A DNA stretch of 64,000 nt, taken from contig SAXG01000024.1 in the NCBI GenBank assembly GCA_012932865.1, positions 1 to 64,000 of the forward strand, written 5' to 3'. The position numbers were made by a program, and so were the translations under genes. Below the pieces are notes generated by a model. That model worked only from the letters and a program-made list of their open reading frames with translations, had not been told where the DNA came from and made no database searches. This DNA is from Amylostereum areolatum. Taxonomy: Eukaryota; Basidiomycota; Agaricomycetes; Russulales; Stereaceae. The first letter of the stretch is position 1. Each line of letters opens with the position of its first letter. Of this stretch, positions 23,084 through 35,241 are shown one piece after another.

Positions 23084-23389
23084 GATTGGTTCGTCGAGGT
23101 CGGAGAAGTCTTCGTTGGTGACGGGTGGTAGGGCGGAGGCGGCGATGAGGTAGAAGTCGGCTTCAGTGAGGTCGTCTTGGCTTTCGTTGGCGAAGTACCA
23201 ACTGATGCCACTTGTTTGGGTTGCTACGAAGGCGACTTCGACAGTGGTGTCTCCGAGTTGGACAAAGAAGTCGTTTCCTTGTTCAGTGAAGCCTAGAGGG
23301 AGGGGATATATGTAGCAGTTTTCGTCCTCAACGTCGGTGTCGGAGTCAGAACTGGAGTCGGAGCCGTTGAGTCCAAACGAGGGAATTGT

Positions 23390-23791
23390 TTATAAGTGGG
23401 TGAGGTCGGTGACCTCTGGCTGGGTGAGGTCGATGACCTCTGGCTCTGGTGTGGGGCTGGGGGTGTTGCCTGGTGTAAGGAGGCGGTGGGTGTGTCGAGT
23501 GTCCACTGGTATTTTCTCGTTGGGCGCGTAGAAGGACTTTGGGGGTTGCTCGAGTTTGTAGCGGTAGGTGACGTATGGGCAGGAGTAGACGTAGAGGTTT
23601 CCGTTTCCTTGTTCGCTTATTTTGAGGCGATAGAAGTGGATGTCTATGACGGAGTCTTCAAGTTCTTCTACGCCGAGGGCGACCTTCCAATTGTGCCAGG
23701 CCCAAGGGTCTTTAGATTCGTTGATGAGGGAGATGATAGCGTCGTGGCTGATGGGGATGAATTCTTGTACTTGCGAGCGCCAATCTTCCAT
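23390..23791 (-). CDS. E2 ORF0, 133 aa
   Basis: ATG 23791 to TAA 23390. Differs from the E1 product by conservative changes (DSVIDIHF for DSIIDIHF) and by PEVTDLTHL in the last motif, so one clear SIM-like VIDLT remains. The in-frame gag extension follows directly after the TAA. Confidence 0.7.
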   Translation of the reverse strand: MEDWRSQVQEFIPISHDAIISLINESKDPWAWHNWKVALGVEELEDSVIDIHFYRLKISEQGNGNLYVYSCPYVTYRYKLEQPPKSFYAPNEKIPVDTRHTHRLLTPGNTPSPTPEPEVIDLTQPEVTDLTHL

Positions 23792-24262
23792 GCACGAGCC
23801 CCCAGTCGAAATGGTTACTCTGTGCGGCAAGGGAAGATTTTGTCGAGGGAAGGTGGTTCTGTTATGAGATCGCAAGACGGTCTGCCTCAGTCTTCTCGAC
23901 CTGTTGGCTGTCTCTTCGTCTAGGGGACACGAGCCCAAAGACTTCCTAAACCGCTTTCCTTTTGCCGCTTTTACTCGTTTCCTACACCAAAGGTGCACCT
24001 TCTACTGTCACCTCTGAGCTTTCAACTCCTGGTATTGGAGAGTCTCGAGTAGGTGTAACGTTTCGAGGAAACGTCAAGCCGGCACCGGTATACGTGTGCA
24101 CGACCACAATGTCAGGGTAACGAGTCGCGTACTCTGGGGGCAATGGTCTAGGGCGGCACGGGGGAAGAACAAGGTCAGTACCAGACGGGTACTACTACTA
24201 CTACGCTACAGTACGTAGGGACGGTCGTAGGGTGGTGCAAGAGTAAACAGATCTCGAGCTTA

Positions 24263-24720
24263 TGTCAGCAACGACTAGTGCGACAGCACCAAGTTACGAC
24301 AAAGCTGACAGAGGAAGAGGACGACAGAGGGGAGCCGATCAGACACGGCGACAGACGAGGGAAAGCAAGCAAAGTCGGTAGAATTGACTAGCTCGAGATA
24401 GGGAATATGTACAGCGAGAGGGAGCCTTATATACATGAGAGGAGAGAGACTTAGGTAAGCAACCAATACACGGCGATCAGTAAGCAGACCAAGTATAAGT
24501 AAGCAGTCGTATGTAAAAGAGCACAGCATGAGTCAGTACTGTACAGCATGAGTCGGGGGAAAGGAGTCAGACCCGGGCCGAGATGAGTCACGTGGGCCCG
24601 GGTGGGATATAGATGAACCGGGTCCGGGCCGAAGTGGAGCCGGACTGGTGATAAGCCAATAAGTCCTAAAGCGTGTAACCGATGTAAAGTAAAAAAAAAA
24701 ATTATAGACCGTTCATGACA
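24263..24720 (-). repeat. E2 5' LTR
   Basis: 458 bp. In element sense TATATAAGG (24433-24425) is followed 34 nt from its first base by ATCTCGAGCT (24399-24390), which pairs with the primer region at 24260-24251. The U3 hairpin reads CCCGGGCC/GGCCCGGG here, against CCCGGACC/GGTCCGGG in the 3' LTRs. Confidence 0.93.
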
Positions 24721-25991
24721 TGAAGTGTCACTTAATATACTTGCCTCAAGCAGTGAATGTCATGTTGATCTTACAGAAGGAAAAAGCAGATCTAGTGTCA
24801 TTGACATGAAATGATTCCTGGTTCTGGCACGGCACTGGCTGAAGCGCTGACAGGTTGCTTATGTCTAGTCGCTGTGACGACGGCAACAAGCGCGCCAGCT
24901 TGTTCCCAGACAATTAGTCTGCTTATAGCAGACCTTACGCTTACACAGAATACTTCCCAGCTCCTCTTCAAAACGAAACATCATATTGAAGCGTAGGTTC
25001 AAAGCTGCATGTAACACCAAGAAAACCCAAGGTTTGTAATCAAGACCCTGCTACGCCTACGTAGGCTCAAGGAGCCTGGCCTCATATACAAACCTCGTCG
25101 TTCTTTCCGGTCAGCCTACGATGTACTCTAAATGATTAAACCGAGAAAACCGCCCTTTCCGAAACAGAGTGTGGATATACAAGCGGTGGCACTCTGTCGT
25201 AATTCTCGTAAAGGAGCAGGACTCAGGAGATGGTAGAGATTGGGTAATGTAAACCTAACCCTAGAACCGGTTTCACATTTTTGTCCGCCACTGTGGCTCG
25301 GCAGCCACTAATACTGACGGTCAGTCCTCTCCCCCAACTCTGCACCCTCCAAGTACCTTCATCACCACACATTGCATCATTTCGGTGGCCAGATACGAAA
25401 TCATTGCTTCTCCCCCTAAAGGCTTAACGGGAGCTCGATGAGGGATCCTGCAAGGTATATATTGCTATCAGAGGTCCCATGACGTTGAATGTCAGCATAT
25501 TGACGAGCATGCAGCTGGCCATCACGAAAGGAGTTCTGGCTGAGCAGCGCACACTCACAAATGCTCTTTGACCGAACTTTTCACCGATTGGATGAGATTG
25601 ACGATGAAATTGAGGCGATCGAGAACATGCTACTCCAAATAAAACATCACCGAAACAACATACCCCCCGTGTCCCGCCTACCTCCCGAACTCCTAGCAGA
25701 AATCTTCCGCGCTGCTCGCAATGAAGACACCGAAGAGTGTTACGAGTTCGAACTCAAGCGTCGCAGTCTCCTGAACTCCTGGATCGCCGTAAGCCAGGTT
25801 TGCCACGAATGACGTGAGGTACGCATGGTCTATCATCACTGCACGTACCAGGACGTTACACTGAACAATGCCAACGAAGGTCTCTCTGCACTCTCACACA
25901 CTTTGGACCCATCTTATTCTCCCACCTATGTCGAGAAGGTGGCTCAAGAACACTATGGACAGGGCTGGTTCGTTGCCGCTCTCAGTCTACT
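24721..25991. repeat. host spacer, copy 2
   Basis: 1,271 bp, complete, ending CTCAGTCTACT against the next LTR. Essentially identical to copy 3. Confidence 0.88.
25561..25991 (+). pseudogene. F-box protein fragment, copy 2
   Basis: Same 83-codon frame (25561-25812) with the same TGA in place of the expected Trp. The downstream frame from 25825 (VYHHCTYQDVTLNNANEGLS) continues to the LTR, where the gene is cut. Because all three copies share the stop, inactivation preceded the tandem duplication. Confidence 0.7.
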
Positions 25992-26449
25992 TGTCAGCAA
26001 CGACTAGTGCGACAGCACCAAGTTACGACACAGCTGACTAGAAGATGAGGACGACAGAGGGGAGCCGATCAGACACGGCGACAGACGAGGGAAAGCAAGC
26101 AAAGTCGGTAGAATTGACTAGCTCGAGATAAGGAATATGTACAGCGAGAGCGAGCCTTATATACACAAGAGGAGAGAGACTTAGGTAAGCAACCAATACA
26201 CGGCGATCAGTAAGCAGACCAAGTATAAGTAAGCAGTCGTATGTAAAAGAGCACAGCATGAGTCAGTATCGTACAGCATGAGTCAAGAGAAAGGAGTCAG
26301 ACCCGGACCGAGATGAGTCACGTGGGTCCGGGCGGGATATAGATGAGCCGGGTCCGGGCCAAGGTGGAGCCGGACCGGTGATAAGTCGATAAGTCTTAAA
26401 GCGTGTAACCGATGTAAAGTAAAAAGAAAATTATAGACCGTTCATGACA
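25992..26449 (-). repeat. E3 3' LTR
   Basis: 458 bp, complete TGTCA...TGACA, with TGAGTCA three times and the CCCGGACC hairpin variant. Confidence 0.93.
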
Positions 26450-29400
26450 TCACCCCTTCCTTAGATTCGACGTCCTCGTCGTAATCAGATCCAGTTTCTT
26501 CCTCCGACAGGAGTTTCCAACGATTAAGGCGTGCAGGTTTCGGGGCACCCGGATGTTCACGGTGGAAGTCGTCAATGCGTTTCTTGGCATTCTGGAGATT
26601 GGTGAGAGGCTCCCAAGTATTGTCATTGTCTGGGTAGCCTTTCCATTTGACGAGGTACTTGAAGCCGCGACCAACCTTCTTGGAGTCTATAATCTTTTCG
26701 ACCTCATAGACTTCCTCTCCTTGGACTAACTCTGGTGGTGGAGGTGTAGGTGCTTTCTGATTGTCAAAGGCGGGACCGTTGTGTGGAGATAGGAGGGACT
26801 CGTTGAAGACCGGATGTTTTCGTGACCAGGATGTAGGGAGGCGAAGCTTGTAAGCCGATGCTCCGACTTTTTCCAGGATTTCGAAAGGACCAAAGCGCTT
26901 GTCATCTAGCTTTTGCATAGGACGTGCCGTTTTGATTACGGTTTGGCCATCTCTGGTCTTGGCTTCCAGCCAGACGAAGTCGCCAATTTTGTAATCTATT
27001 GGTTCGTCCTTCTTGCGATCGTAAAAGCGCTTTTGATCATCCTGTGCTGCTTTTAGCGCAGAGCGGGCTTCCTCGTAGATGTCTCGCAGGCGTTGTGCAA
27101 ACTCGTTCGCCGATGGGTTGTCTGTCTCGCGTCGAGGGTTTGTTCCCAGGTAGAGTTCTCGACCATAGTTGGCAAAGTTGGGAGACATCCCAATCGAACT
27201 ATGGACCATGTCGTTGAGCGCAGTCATGGCAAGTGGGAGGTAATGTGTCCAATTGTCTTGTCGTTGATTGACGAAGATGCGAAGGTAATTTTCCATGGTC
27301 ATGTTGGAGCGTTCGGTCTGTCCGTCTGTCTGAGGGTGGTATGCCGTAGATGGATTCCCTTCAATGCCTAGCAGTTGGAACAATGCCGTGGTGAACTTGG
27401 AGACAAAGACGCTGCCACGGTCACTGACAATCTTTCTAGGAATTCCATGATGGGGGACTACTTCTCGTAGGTACTCGAAGGCAAGCTCGTCTTCCGTTAG
27501 GTCTTTGGTCGTGGCCCAGAATACAACCTGCTTGGTACCCATGCAGTTCACATTGCAGATGGTGTCTTTTCCATCCGAGACCGGGAGTGGCATGACGAAG
27601 TCAATGGATATGTGCTCCCAAGGTGCTTGTGGCGGGTCATGTGGGTGGAGTGGAGCGGCAATACGATCATGTCTAATCTTGGTACGTTGGCAGGTCTCAC
27701 ATCCTTCGACATATTTCCGGACGTCATCTCTAATGGCAGGCCACCAGTAGTTGCGCGTGATGAGCTCGTGGGTCTTGTATCGTCCTGGATGACCGACAAG
27801 CGGGCCGTCATGATGAGCCTGGATGATGTCTGCACGGAGTCCTTTGTCTCTTGGGACATAGAGTCTGTGTTGCCAGGTGACCGTTCCATCTGCATGTTCC
27901 AGCCATCCCTTTACTTTGAGTGCTAAGGCGCGTTCTACTGCATGGTCTCGGAGTAAGGTAGCCTCCTGAATCCGCTCAATGAAGGCATTGTCAGGTCTGT
28001 TGGTTACGATTCCTGCATGGTTGAGGGCGCAAAAGAGTTCTGGTTTCAGGAGGACAATGTTTTCATTGTCTTTCTCCCCCTTCTCAAGGCCCGCTAGTCG
28101 GGAAATAGCATCGGGTTTACCCATTGTTTTGCCAGGCTTGTGGAGTAGCGTACAATGATACTCTTGTAGCTCCGTTGACCATCGTGCTTGTCTCCGATTT
28201 AGCTTCTGCGCCTTGCGGAAGTACGTGAGATTGCGATGATCCGACCAGATTTCAAACTCCTGTTGTGCCCCCATGAGGTATTGTCTCCATTCCTCTAGCG
28301 CCGTCATGATAGCCAGTAATTCCTTGTCATAAATCTCATAGTTCCTCTCAGCTTCGCTGAGGGACTTTGAGAGGAAGGCGACCGGGTGCCATTTGCCATT
28401 GTCCTGTTGTTGCGAAAGTACCGCGCCCGTGGCATAGTCAGAGGAGTCCGCCTCGACACGGAACTGCCCATCGTCTGTAGGGATTGCTAGAACTGGCTGC
28501 GATGTTATACATCGCTTGAGTTCCTCAAAAGCCTCCTACTGTGGGGTGTCCCAGACCCATTCCGTCTTCCCAGTGAGTTTAGTCATTGGGTGAGCAATGC
28601 CGCTGAAGTCCTTGATAAAGCGACAGTAGAAGTTGCAAAAGCCCAAAAACGATTGAAGTTGTTTCTTCGTTTTGGGGGCTGGCCAATTGATGATTGCCGC
28701 GACTTTTGCTGGATCCATGCGAACCCTTCCTCCGCCGACAATCATGCCCAGGTATTCGATTTCTGCCTTCTCAAACTCGCACTTTTCTGGCTTCAGATAG
28801 AGTTTGTTTTCTCGCAGGATCCAAAGGACCTCCTTGACTATCCGACAACGTTCTTCTAGCGTATGTGTGAAGATGAGGATGTCGTCCAAATAGACGACCA
28901 TGACTCCTTGGTGGATCAAGTCTTTGAACAGGTCATTCATCATGGCTTGGAACGTAGATGGGGAGTTGGTGAGTCCGAAGAACATGACTGTAGGCTCGTA
29001 GAGACCTTTGTTCGTGCAGAACGCAGCTTTCCATTCGTCCCCTTCTTTAATCCGAACATTGTTGTACCCCTATCGGACATCGAGCTTGGTAAAGTGCCGT
29101 GCTCCCTTAAGCTTATCAACCAACTCTTGGATGAGTGGGAGCGGGTAACGGTTCTTTATTGTCATTTCATTGAGCTTTCGATAGTCTTGCACAGGGCGTA
29201 ACGAGCCGTCTTTTTTCTTGATGAAGAAGAATGGGGAGGCCATGGGTGATTTGGACGGTTGGATCCGGCCAGATCTCAGGTTCTCTTCCAAAAAGGCGTC
29301 CAGTTGCTTCTGCTCGTCCAATGTGAGGGGGTAAACTTTGCAATCGACCGGTTTGAAGTTAGGAGTGAGCTCAATGGCGTGGTCCCATGGGTGTCGCTCA

Positions 29401-30617
29401 GGGAGCTTGTCGAAGTCGTCTTTGTCAAAGATGTCCTTGAATTCGTGGTACGCCGTTGGGACTCGCTCAGAGAAGGTCTGTTCCTTTTTCTTAGCGTGCT
29501 CTTCAATTGCAATGTCCGATGCATGGGTCCGGATGTGGTATCTCGCTTTGTAACCATCCCAGTCGAAAGCAAACAGCTGCTCGTCTTTTTCCATGTGGAC
29601 TGGCTCTTCCTCCTCGTCTTCATCATCATCGATATTGAGGAGGGGAGGGGGACAAGAGCAGCTGATAGGGCATCGGTCGAAGTCAATTGACCCGGATTTC
29701 CAGTCGATGTGAGGGTTATGCTTCTTCAGCCACTCATGTCCAATGAAAAGGTCCATATCTCCTAGATTGGAGACCGCCAGGTCAATGTTTTCTTCATGGT
29801 CTTGAATATTTAGGCGAAGTGTGACATATTCCGTGATGGGACCTCCTGCGTTGAGAGTGCCGTCTGCATTTTGTACTGGGATTGGGCGAGCAGTCCGTCG
29901 CGTGGGGATGTGATTTTCCTGCACAAACTTCGTGTTGATACACGAGCCAGTGCAACCACTGTCCAGGAGTGCGAGAGCTTTGACAATGCGCTTGGAATCT
30001 ACCACAAGTTGTGTGGGAATGACCGTTTGTTCCTTGGCGCTGGAGGAGCGTATGAACTGCATGGGAGTGGTGAGCTCTAGTAGAGCTTGGCATGCTAATT
30101 TGTCTTCCATGCCAGTTATCTCCTTGATGGCTTCATAAGTAGCCTCGTCACGACGTCGATGGTGTGTCCAGATGCGAAGGATTGCAATCACACTTTCGGG
30201 TTTGTCCTCCCTTAAGCAACGAAGTGTCCATTGAGCCGTTCCAGGTGTCATATAACATGATTTGGGTGCCGTGCCCCTTCCATCGCACGGCGTTGTCCCT
30301 GACTTCACAGGGTCCATATCCAAAACCGAGTCCGTATCCAAAGCCGTATCCAAAACTGAAGCCAAAACCAATGCCGTATCCAAAGCCGAAGGCTCACAAA
30401 TCGAAGCCTGAGTATCTAAAATAACAACGGGACGCGTGCCCGTACCGATAGAGTCCGTAAGAGAAGTCATAATGGGGATATCCCCCGTAGTAGTACAGTC
30501 CGAATCAACAATGCGCATATGTAAACGAGAACCAGGCCACCGAGGCGCAACAAAACCAGACGAGCGAGAAACAGAAACTTGGGCTTCAGATGCCGTGTAC
30601 ATCGTCAGCCCCCTCAA
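26442..30617 (-). pseudogene. pol: E3 pol with two nonsense codons
   Basis: The reading frame is continuous from the slippery site to the chromodomain except for two TAG codons: 29072-29070, where E1/E2 have Trp (KLDVRWGYNNV), and 28538-28536, where they have Gln (WDTPQQEAFEEL). Both fall in reverse transcriptase/RNase H, so a truncated protein ending within RT is expected. Protease, RT YLDD, RNase H, integrase and chromodomain motifs are otherwise preserved without indels, making this the cleanest pol frame in the array. Confidence 0.9.
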
Positions 30618-31875
30618 AAACCCTCCTTCTTCTCTTCCACCTTCGGCTGAGCTTGAAGCGCGTCCATCACGCTTTTCCGATCTTCGGCCGACAGGCTCCT
30701 AGCCCAGGCGGTGGGCGTCTCGAACGCCTGTGCTCGAGCCTCCCGCTTTGGTGGTTCCGTGTACCGGTCCCTCCCCCACATGTCTCGGATGTTCTTCACA
30801 TCCACCCTGCAGTCCCGCACCTGGTGGCCATTCTGTCCACAGCGGAAGCATCGGCCCTTAATGTCGACACGGTTGACGTCCATCGGCTGTCCTTTGCCAC
30901 CGTGTACCGTGCCGGTTCCGCCGCGGCGCCATGGGACCTGTCCCCCTTGCTGCCCATTGGACGACCCTTGTCCTTTGGGTTTTTGGTTCTGCGCGGGGCC
31001 GCTGCGTTGAGTTTTCAGGTCCTCCCGCTCCTGTCGCAGTCCATCAATCAGAATGATGCGCTCCTTGAGGTCCTCATATTTCTGAGGGACGTGACCGTGA
31101 CCGCTGTCATAGATGGAGTCGATGGTCCGGTAGTAGATGTTGTGCTTAAGCAGCTGCATGAGGTGGATGGGGTCCTGCGCCGTGGAGTACCCAGCCTTCC
31201 TTGCCAGTTGTTCAAACCTGGCAAAGTATTCATGGGCGGTGGTACCCTTTGTCTGTTTGAACCCGTCCAGTTCGACCGCGGCACGGTGCTGCTCATTGAC
31301 ATCGGTGAATGCGCTTTTGAGTGCCTTGTGGAAGTCCACCCAGGCGACCATGGCTCCATTGGCTAGGTGCGCATCTTCGTACTTGGCCTTCCAGGTGCGT
31401 GCTGCCTCCCCTGTCATGTAGGTGAGGATGAAGAGTACTTTGTCCTTGTCCGTCACGAGGTCATCCTCGGCGGCTCGCATGTACTCCTCGCATGACCGCA
31501 TCCAGTCGTTGAAGTCCTCTCGTTTCCCAGAGAAGCCTTCAGGAGTTTTCGCGTGGACCTTCTTTCGAGGGGGTCTGGCGGCTGCTGCTGCTGGGGCGCT
31601 AACAGTGACCGCAGGGGGGTTGACGGTGATGGGGGGGCGGTGACGTTGACGGTGGGGGGTGGCAGGTTAAGGGCGGCAACAAGTACGGCAGGGATGGCGA
31701 CCCATTGGCCATTTACTTCCATGAGCCATGCATTGTCGGTGCCATTATTCATGTGTTGGATGGGAGAGCCCGTTTGGCCGATGACGATGTTCCATCTTCC
31801 CCCAATTTCGGTGCAGTTGGTAAGTTCGGCGGGGAGAGGGGGTTGGGGGTCGGTGCGGACCCACTGGGCAGCCAT
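30614..31875 (-). pseudogene. gag: E3 gag with one frameshift
   Basis: Starts MAAQWVRTD at 31875. A G-run near 31632 has one base fewer than in E1, shifting the frame. The true frame resumes near the gag domain ([20 protein letters not shown] at 31501) and runs through the CCHC knuckle to TGA 30616-30614. The same shift is present in E4. Confidence 0.85.
30617..30623 (-). promoter_or_regulatory. -1 frameshift site, gag to pol (E3)
   Basis: G GGT TTT followed by TGA, as in E1. The pol frame is open across it. Confidence 0.72.
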
Positions 31876-32181
31876 GATTGGTTCGTCGAGGTCGGAGAAG
31901 TCTTCGTTGGTGACGGGTGGTAGGGCGGAGGCGGCGATGAGGTAGAAGTCGGCTTCAGTGAGGTCGTCTTGGCTTTCGTTGGCGAAGTACCAACTGATGC
32001 CACTTGTTTGGGTTGCTACGAAGGCGACTTCGACAGTGGTGTCTCCGAGTTGGACAAAGAAGTCGTTTCCTTGTTCAGTGAAGCCTAGAGGGAGGGGATA
32101 TATGTAGCAGTTTTCGTCCTCAACGTCGGTGTCGGAGTCAGAACTGGAGTCGGAGCCGTTGAGTCCAAACGAGGGAATTGT

Positions 32182-32583
32182 TTATAAGTGGGTGAGGTCG
32201 GTGACCTCTGGCTGGGTGAGGTCGATGACCTCTGGCTCTGGTGTGGGGCTGGGGGTGTTGCCTGGTGTAAGGAGGCGGTGGGTGTGTCGAGTGTCCACTG
32301 GTATTTTCTCGTTGGGCGCGTAGAAGGACTTTGGGGGTTGCTCGAGTTTGTAGCGGTAGGTGACGTATGGGCAGGAGTAGACGTAGAGGTTTCCGTTTCC
32401 TTGTTCGCTTATTTTGAGGCGATAGAAGTGGATGTCTATGACGGAGTCTTCAAGTTCTTCTACGCCGAGGGCGACCTTCCAATTGTGCCAGGCCCAAGGG
32501 TCTTTAGATTCGTTGATGAGGGAGATGATAGCGTCGTGGCTGATGGGGATGAATTCTTGTACTTGCGAGCGCCAATCTTCCAT
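32182..32583 (-). CDS. E3 ORF0, 133 aa
   Basis: Intact ATG 32583 to TAA 32182. The predicted protein equals that of E2. The in-frame extension toward gag follows the TAA. Confidence 0.7.
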   Translation of the reverse strand: MEDWRSQVQEFIPISHDAIISLINESKDPWAWHNWKVALGVEELEDSVIDIHFYRLKISEQGNGNLYVYSCPYVTYRYKLEQPPKSFYAPNEKIPVDTRHTHRLLTPGNTPSPTPEPEVIDLTQPEVTDLTHL

Positions 32584-33054
32584 GCACGAGCCCCCAGTCG
32601 AAATGGTTACTCTGTGCGGCAAGGGAAGATTTTGTCGAGGGAAGGTGGTTCTGTTATGAGATCGCAAGACGGTCTGCCTCAGTCTTCTCGACCTGTTGGC
32701 TGTCTCTTCGTCTAGGGGACACGAGCCCAAAGACTTCCTAAACCGCTTTCCTTTTGCCGCTTTTACTCGTTTCCTACACCAAAGGTGCACCTTCTACTGT
32801 CACCTCTGAGCTTTCAACTCCTGGTATTGGAGAGTCTCGAGTAGGTGTAACGTTTCGAGGAAACGTCAAGCCGGCACCGGTATACGTGTGCACGACCACA
32901 ATGTCAGGGTAACGAGTCGCGTACTCTGGGGGCAATGGTCTAGGGCGGCACGGGGGAAGAACAAGGTCAGTACCAGACGGGTACTACTACTACTACGCTA
33001 CAGTACGTAGGGACGGTCGTAGGGTGGTGCAAGAGTAAACAGATCTCGAGCTTA

Positions 33055-33512
33055 TGTCAGCAACGACTAGTGCGACAGCACCAAGTTACGACAAAGCTGA
33101 CAGAGGAAGAGGACGACAGAGGGGAGCCGATCAGACACGGCGACAGACGAGGGAAAGCAAGCAAAGTCGGTAGAATTGACTAGCTCGAGATAGGGAATAT
33201 GTACAGCGAGAGGGAGCCTTATATACATGAGAGGAGAGAGACTTAGGTAAGCAACCAATACACGGCGATCAGTAAGCAGACCAAGTATAAGTAAGCAGTC
33301 GTATGTAAAAGAGCACAGCATGAGTCAGTACTGTACAGCATGAGTCGGGGGAAAGGAGTCAGACCCGGGCCGAGATGAGTCACGTGGGCCCGGGTGGGAT
33401 ATAGATGAACCGGGTCCGGGCCGAAGTGGAGCCGGACTGGTGATAAGCCAATAAGTCCTAAAGCGTGTAACCGATGTAAAGTAAAAAAAAAAATTATAGA
33501 CCGTTCATGACA
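33055..33512 (-). repeat. E3 5' LTR
   Basis: 458 bp. Same variant as the E2 5' LTR (CCCGGGCC stem, GAGTCGGGGG), unlike its own 3' LTR, so the two LTRs of E3 do not derive from one integration event. Confidence 0.93.
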
Positions 33513-34783
33513 TGAAGTGTCACTTAATATACTTGCCTCAAGCAGTGAATGTCATGTTGATCTTACAGAAGGAAAAAGCAGATCTAGTGTCATTGACATG
33601 AAATGATTCCTGGTTCTGGCACGGCACTGGCTGAAGCGCTGACAGGTTGCTTATGTCTAGTCGCTGTGACGACGGCAACAAGCGCGCCAGCTTGTTCCCA
33701 GACAATTAGTCTGCTTATAGCAGACCTTACGCTTACACAGAATACTTCCCAGCTCCTCTTCAAAACGAAACATCATATTGAAGCGTAGGTTCAAAGCTGC
33801 ATGTAACACCAAGAAAACCCAAGGTTTGTAATCAAGACCCTGCTACGCCTACGTAGGCTCAAGGAGCCTGGCCTCATATACAAACCTCGTCGTTCTTTCC
33901 GGTCAGCCTACGATGTACTCTAAATGATTAAACCGAGAAAACCGCCCTTTCCGAAACAGAGTGTGGATATACAAGCGGTGGCACTCTGTCGTAATTCTCG
34001 TAAAGGAGCAGGACTCAGGAGATGGTAGAGATTGGGTAATGTAAACCTAACCCTAGAACCGGTTTCACATTTTTGTCCGCCACTGTGGCTCGGCAGCCAC
34101 TAATACTGACGGTCAGTCCTCTCCCCCAACTCTGCACCCTCCAAGTACCTTCATCACCACACATTGCATCATTTCGGTGGCCAGATACGAAATCATTGCT
34201 TCTCCCCCTAAAGGCTTAACGGGAGCTCGATGAGGGATCCTGCAAGGTATATATTGCTATCAGAGGTCCCATGACGTTGAATGTCAGCATATTGACGAGC
34301 ATGCAGCTGGCCATCACGAAAGGAGTTCTGGCTGAGCAGCGCACACTCACAAATGCTCTTTGACCGAACTTTTCACCGATTGGATGAGATTGACGATGAA
34401 ATTGAGGCGATCGAGAACATGCTACTCCAAATAAAACATCACCGAAACAACATACCCCCCGTGTCCCGCCTACCTCCCGAACTCCTAGCAGAAATCTTCC
34501 GCGCTGCTCGCAATGAAGACACCGAAGAGTGTTACGAGTTCGAACTCAAGCGTCGCAGTCTCCTGAACTCCTGGATCGCCGTAAGCCAGGTTTGCCACGA
34601 ATGACGTGAGGTACGCATGGTCTATCATCACTGCACGTACCAGGACGTTACACTGAACAATGCCAACGAAGGTCTCTCTGCACTCTCACACACTTTGGAC
34701 CCATCTTATTCTCCCACCTATGTCGAGAAGGTGGCTCAAGAACACTATGGACAGGGCTGGTTCGTTGCCGCTCTCAGTCTACT
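33513..34783. repeat. host spacer, copy 3
   Basis: Complete 1,271 bp copy, indistinguishable by eye from copy 2. Confidence 0.88.
34353..34783 (+). pseudogene. F-box protein fragment, copy 3
   Basis: 83-codon frame at 34353-34604 with the same internal TGA, cut by the E4 3' LTR at 34784. Confidence 0.7.
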
Positions 34784-35241
34784 TGTCAGCAACGACTAGT
34801 GCGACAGCACCAAGTTACGACACAGCTGACTAGAAGATGAGGACGACAGAGGGGAGCCGATCAGACACGGCGACAGACGAGGGAAAGCAAGCAAAGTCGG
34901 TAGAATTGACTAGCTCGAGATAAGGAATATGTACAGCGAGAGCGAGCCTTATATACACAAGAGGAGAGAGACTTAGGTAAGCAACCAATACACGGCGATC
35001 AGTAAGCAGACCAAGTATAAGTAAGCAGTCGTATGTAAAAGAGCACAGCATGAGTCAGTATCGTACAGCATGAGTCAAGAGAAAGGAGTCAGACCCGGAC
35101 CGAGATGAGTCACGTGGGTCCGGGCGGGATATAGATGAGCCGGGTCCGGGCCAAGGTGGAGCCGGACCGGTGATAAGTCGATAAGTCTTAAAGCGTGTAA
35201 CCGATGTAAAGTAAAAAGAAAATTATAGACCGTTCATGACA
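34784..35241 (-). repeat. E4 3' LTR
   Basis: 458 bp, identical by eye to the E3 3' LTR. Confidence 0.93.

Larger units (their letters stand above)
17263..24720 (-). mobile_element. Ty3/gypsy chromovirus copy E2 (chimeric)
   Basis: LTRs 17263-17641 (3', outer end deleted) and 24263-24720 (5'). The 3' two-thirds (17642 to about 22165) matches E1, while the part from about 22190 to the 5' LTR matches E3/E4 (for example GCGCGGGGCCGCTGCGTTGA against E1 CACGGGTCCACTGCGCTGGG). The switch lies within gag, so E2 is a recombinant of two parents. Confidence 0.92.
25992..33512 (-). mobile_element. Ty3/gypsy chromovirus copy E3
   Basis: 7,521 bp with complete LTRs (25992-26449 and 33055-33512). Nearly identical to E4, offset 8,792 bp. 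Many differences from E1/E2 are C-to-T or G-to-A changes at CpG. Two of the transitions created nonsense codons shared with E4. Confidence 0.94.
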
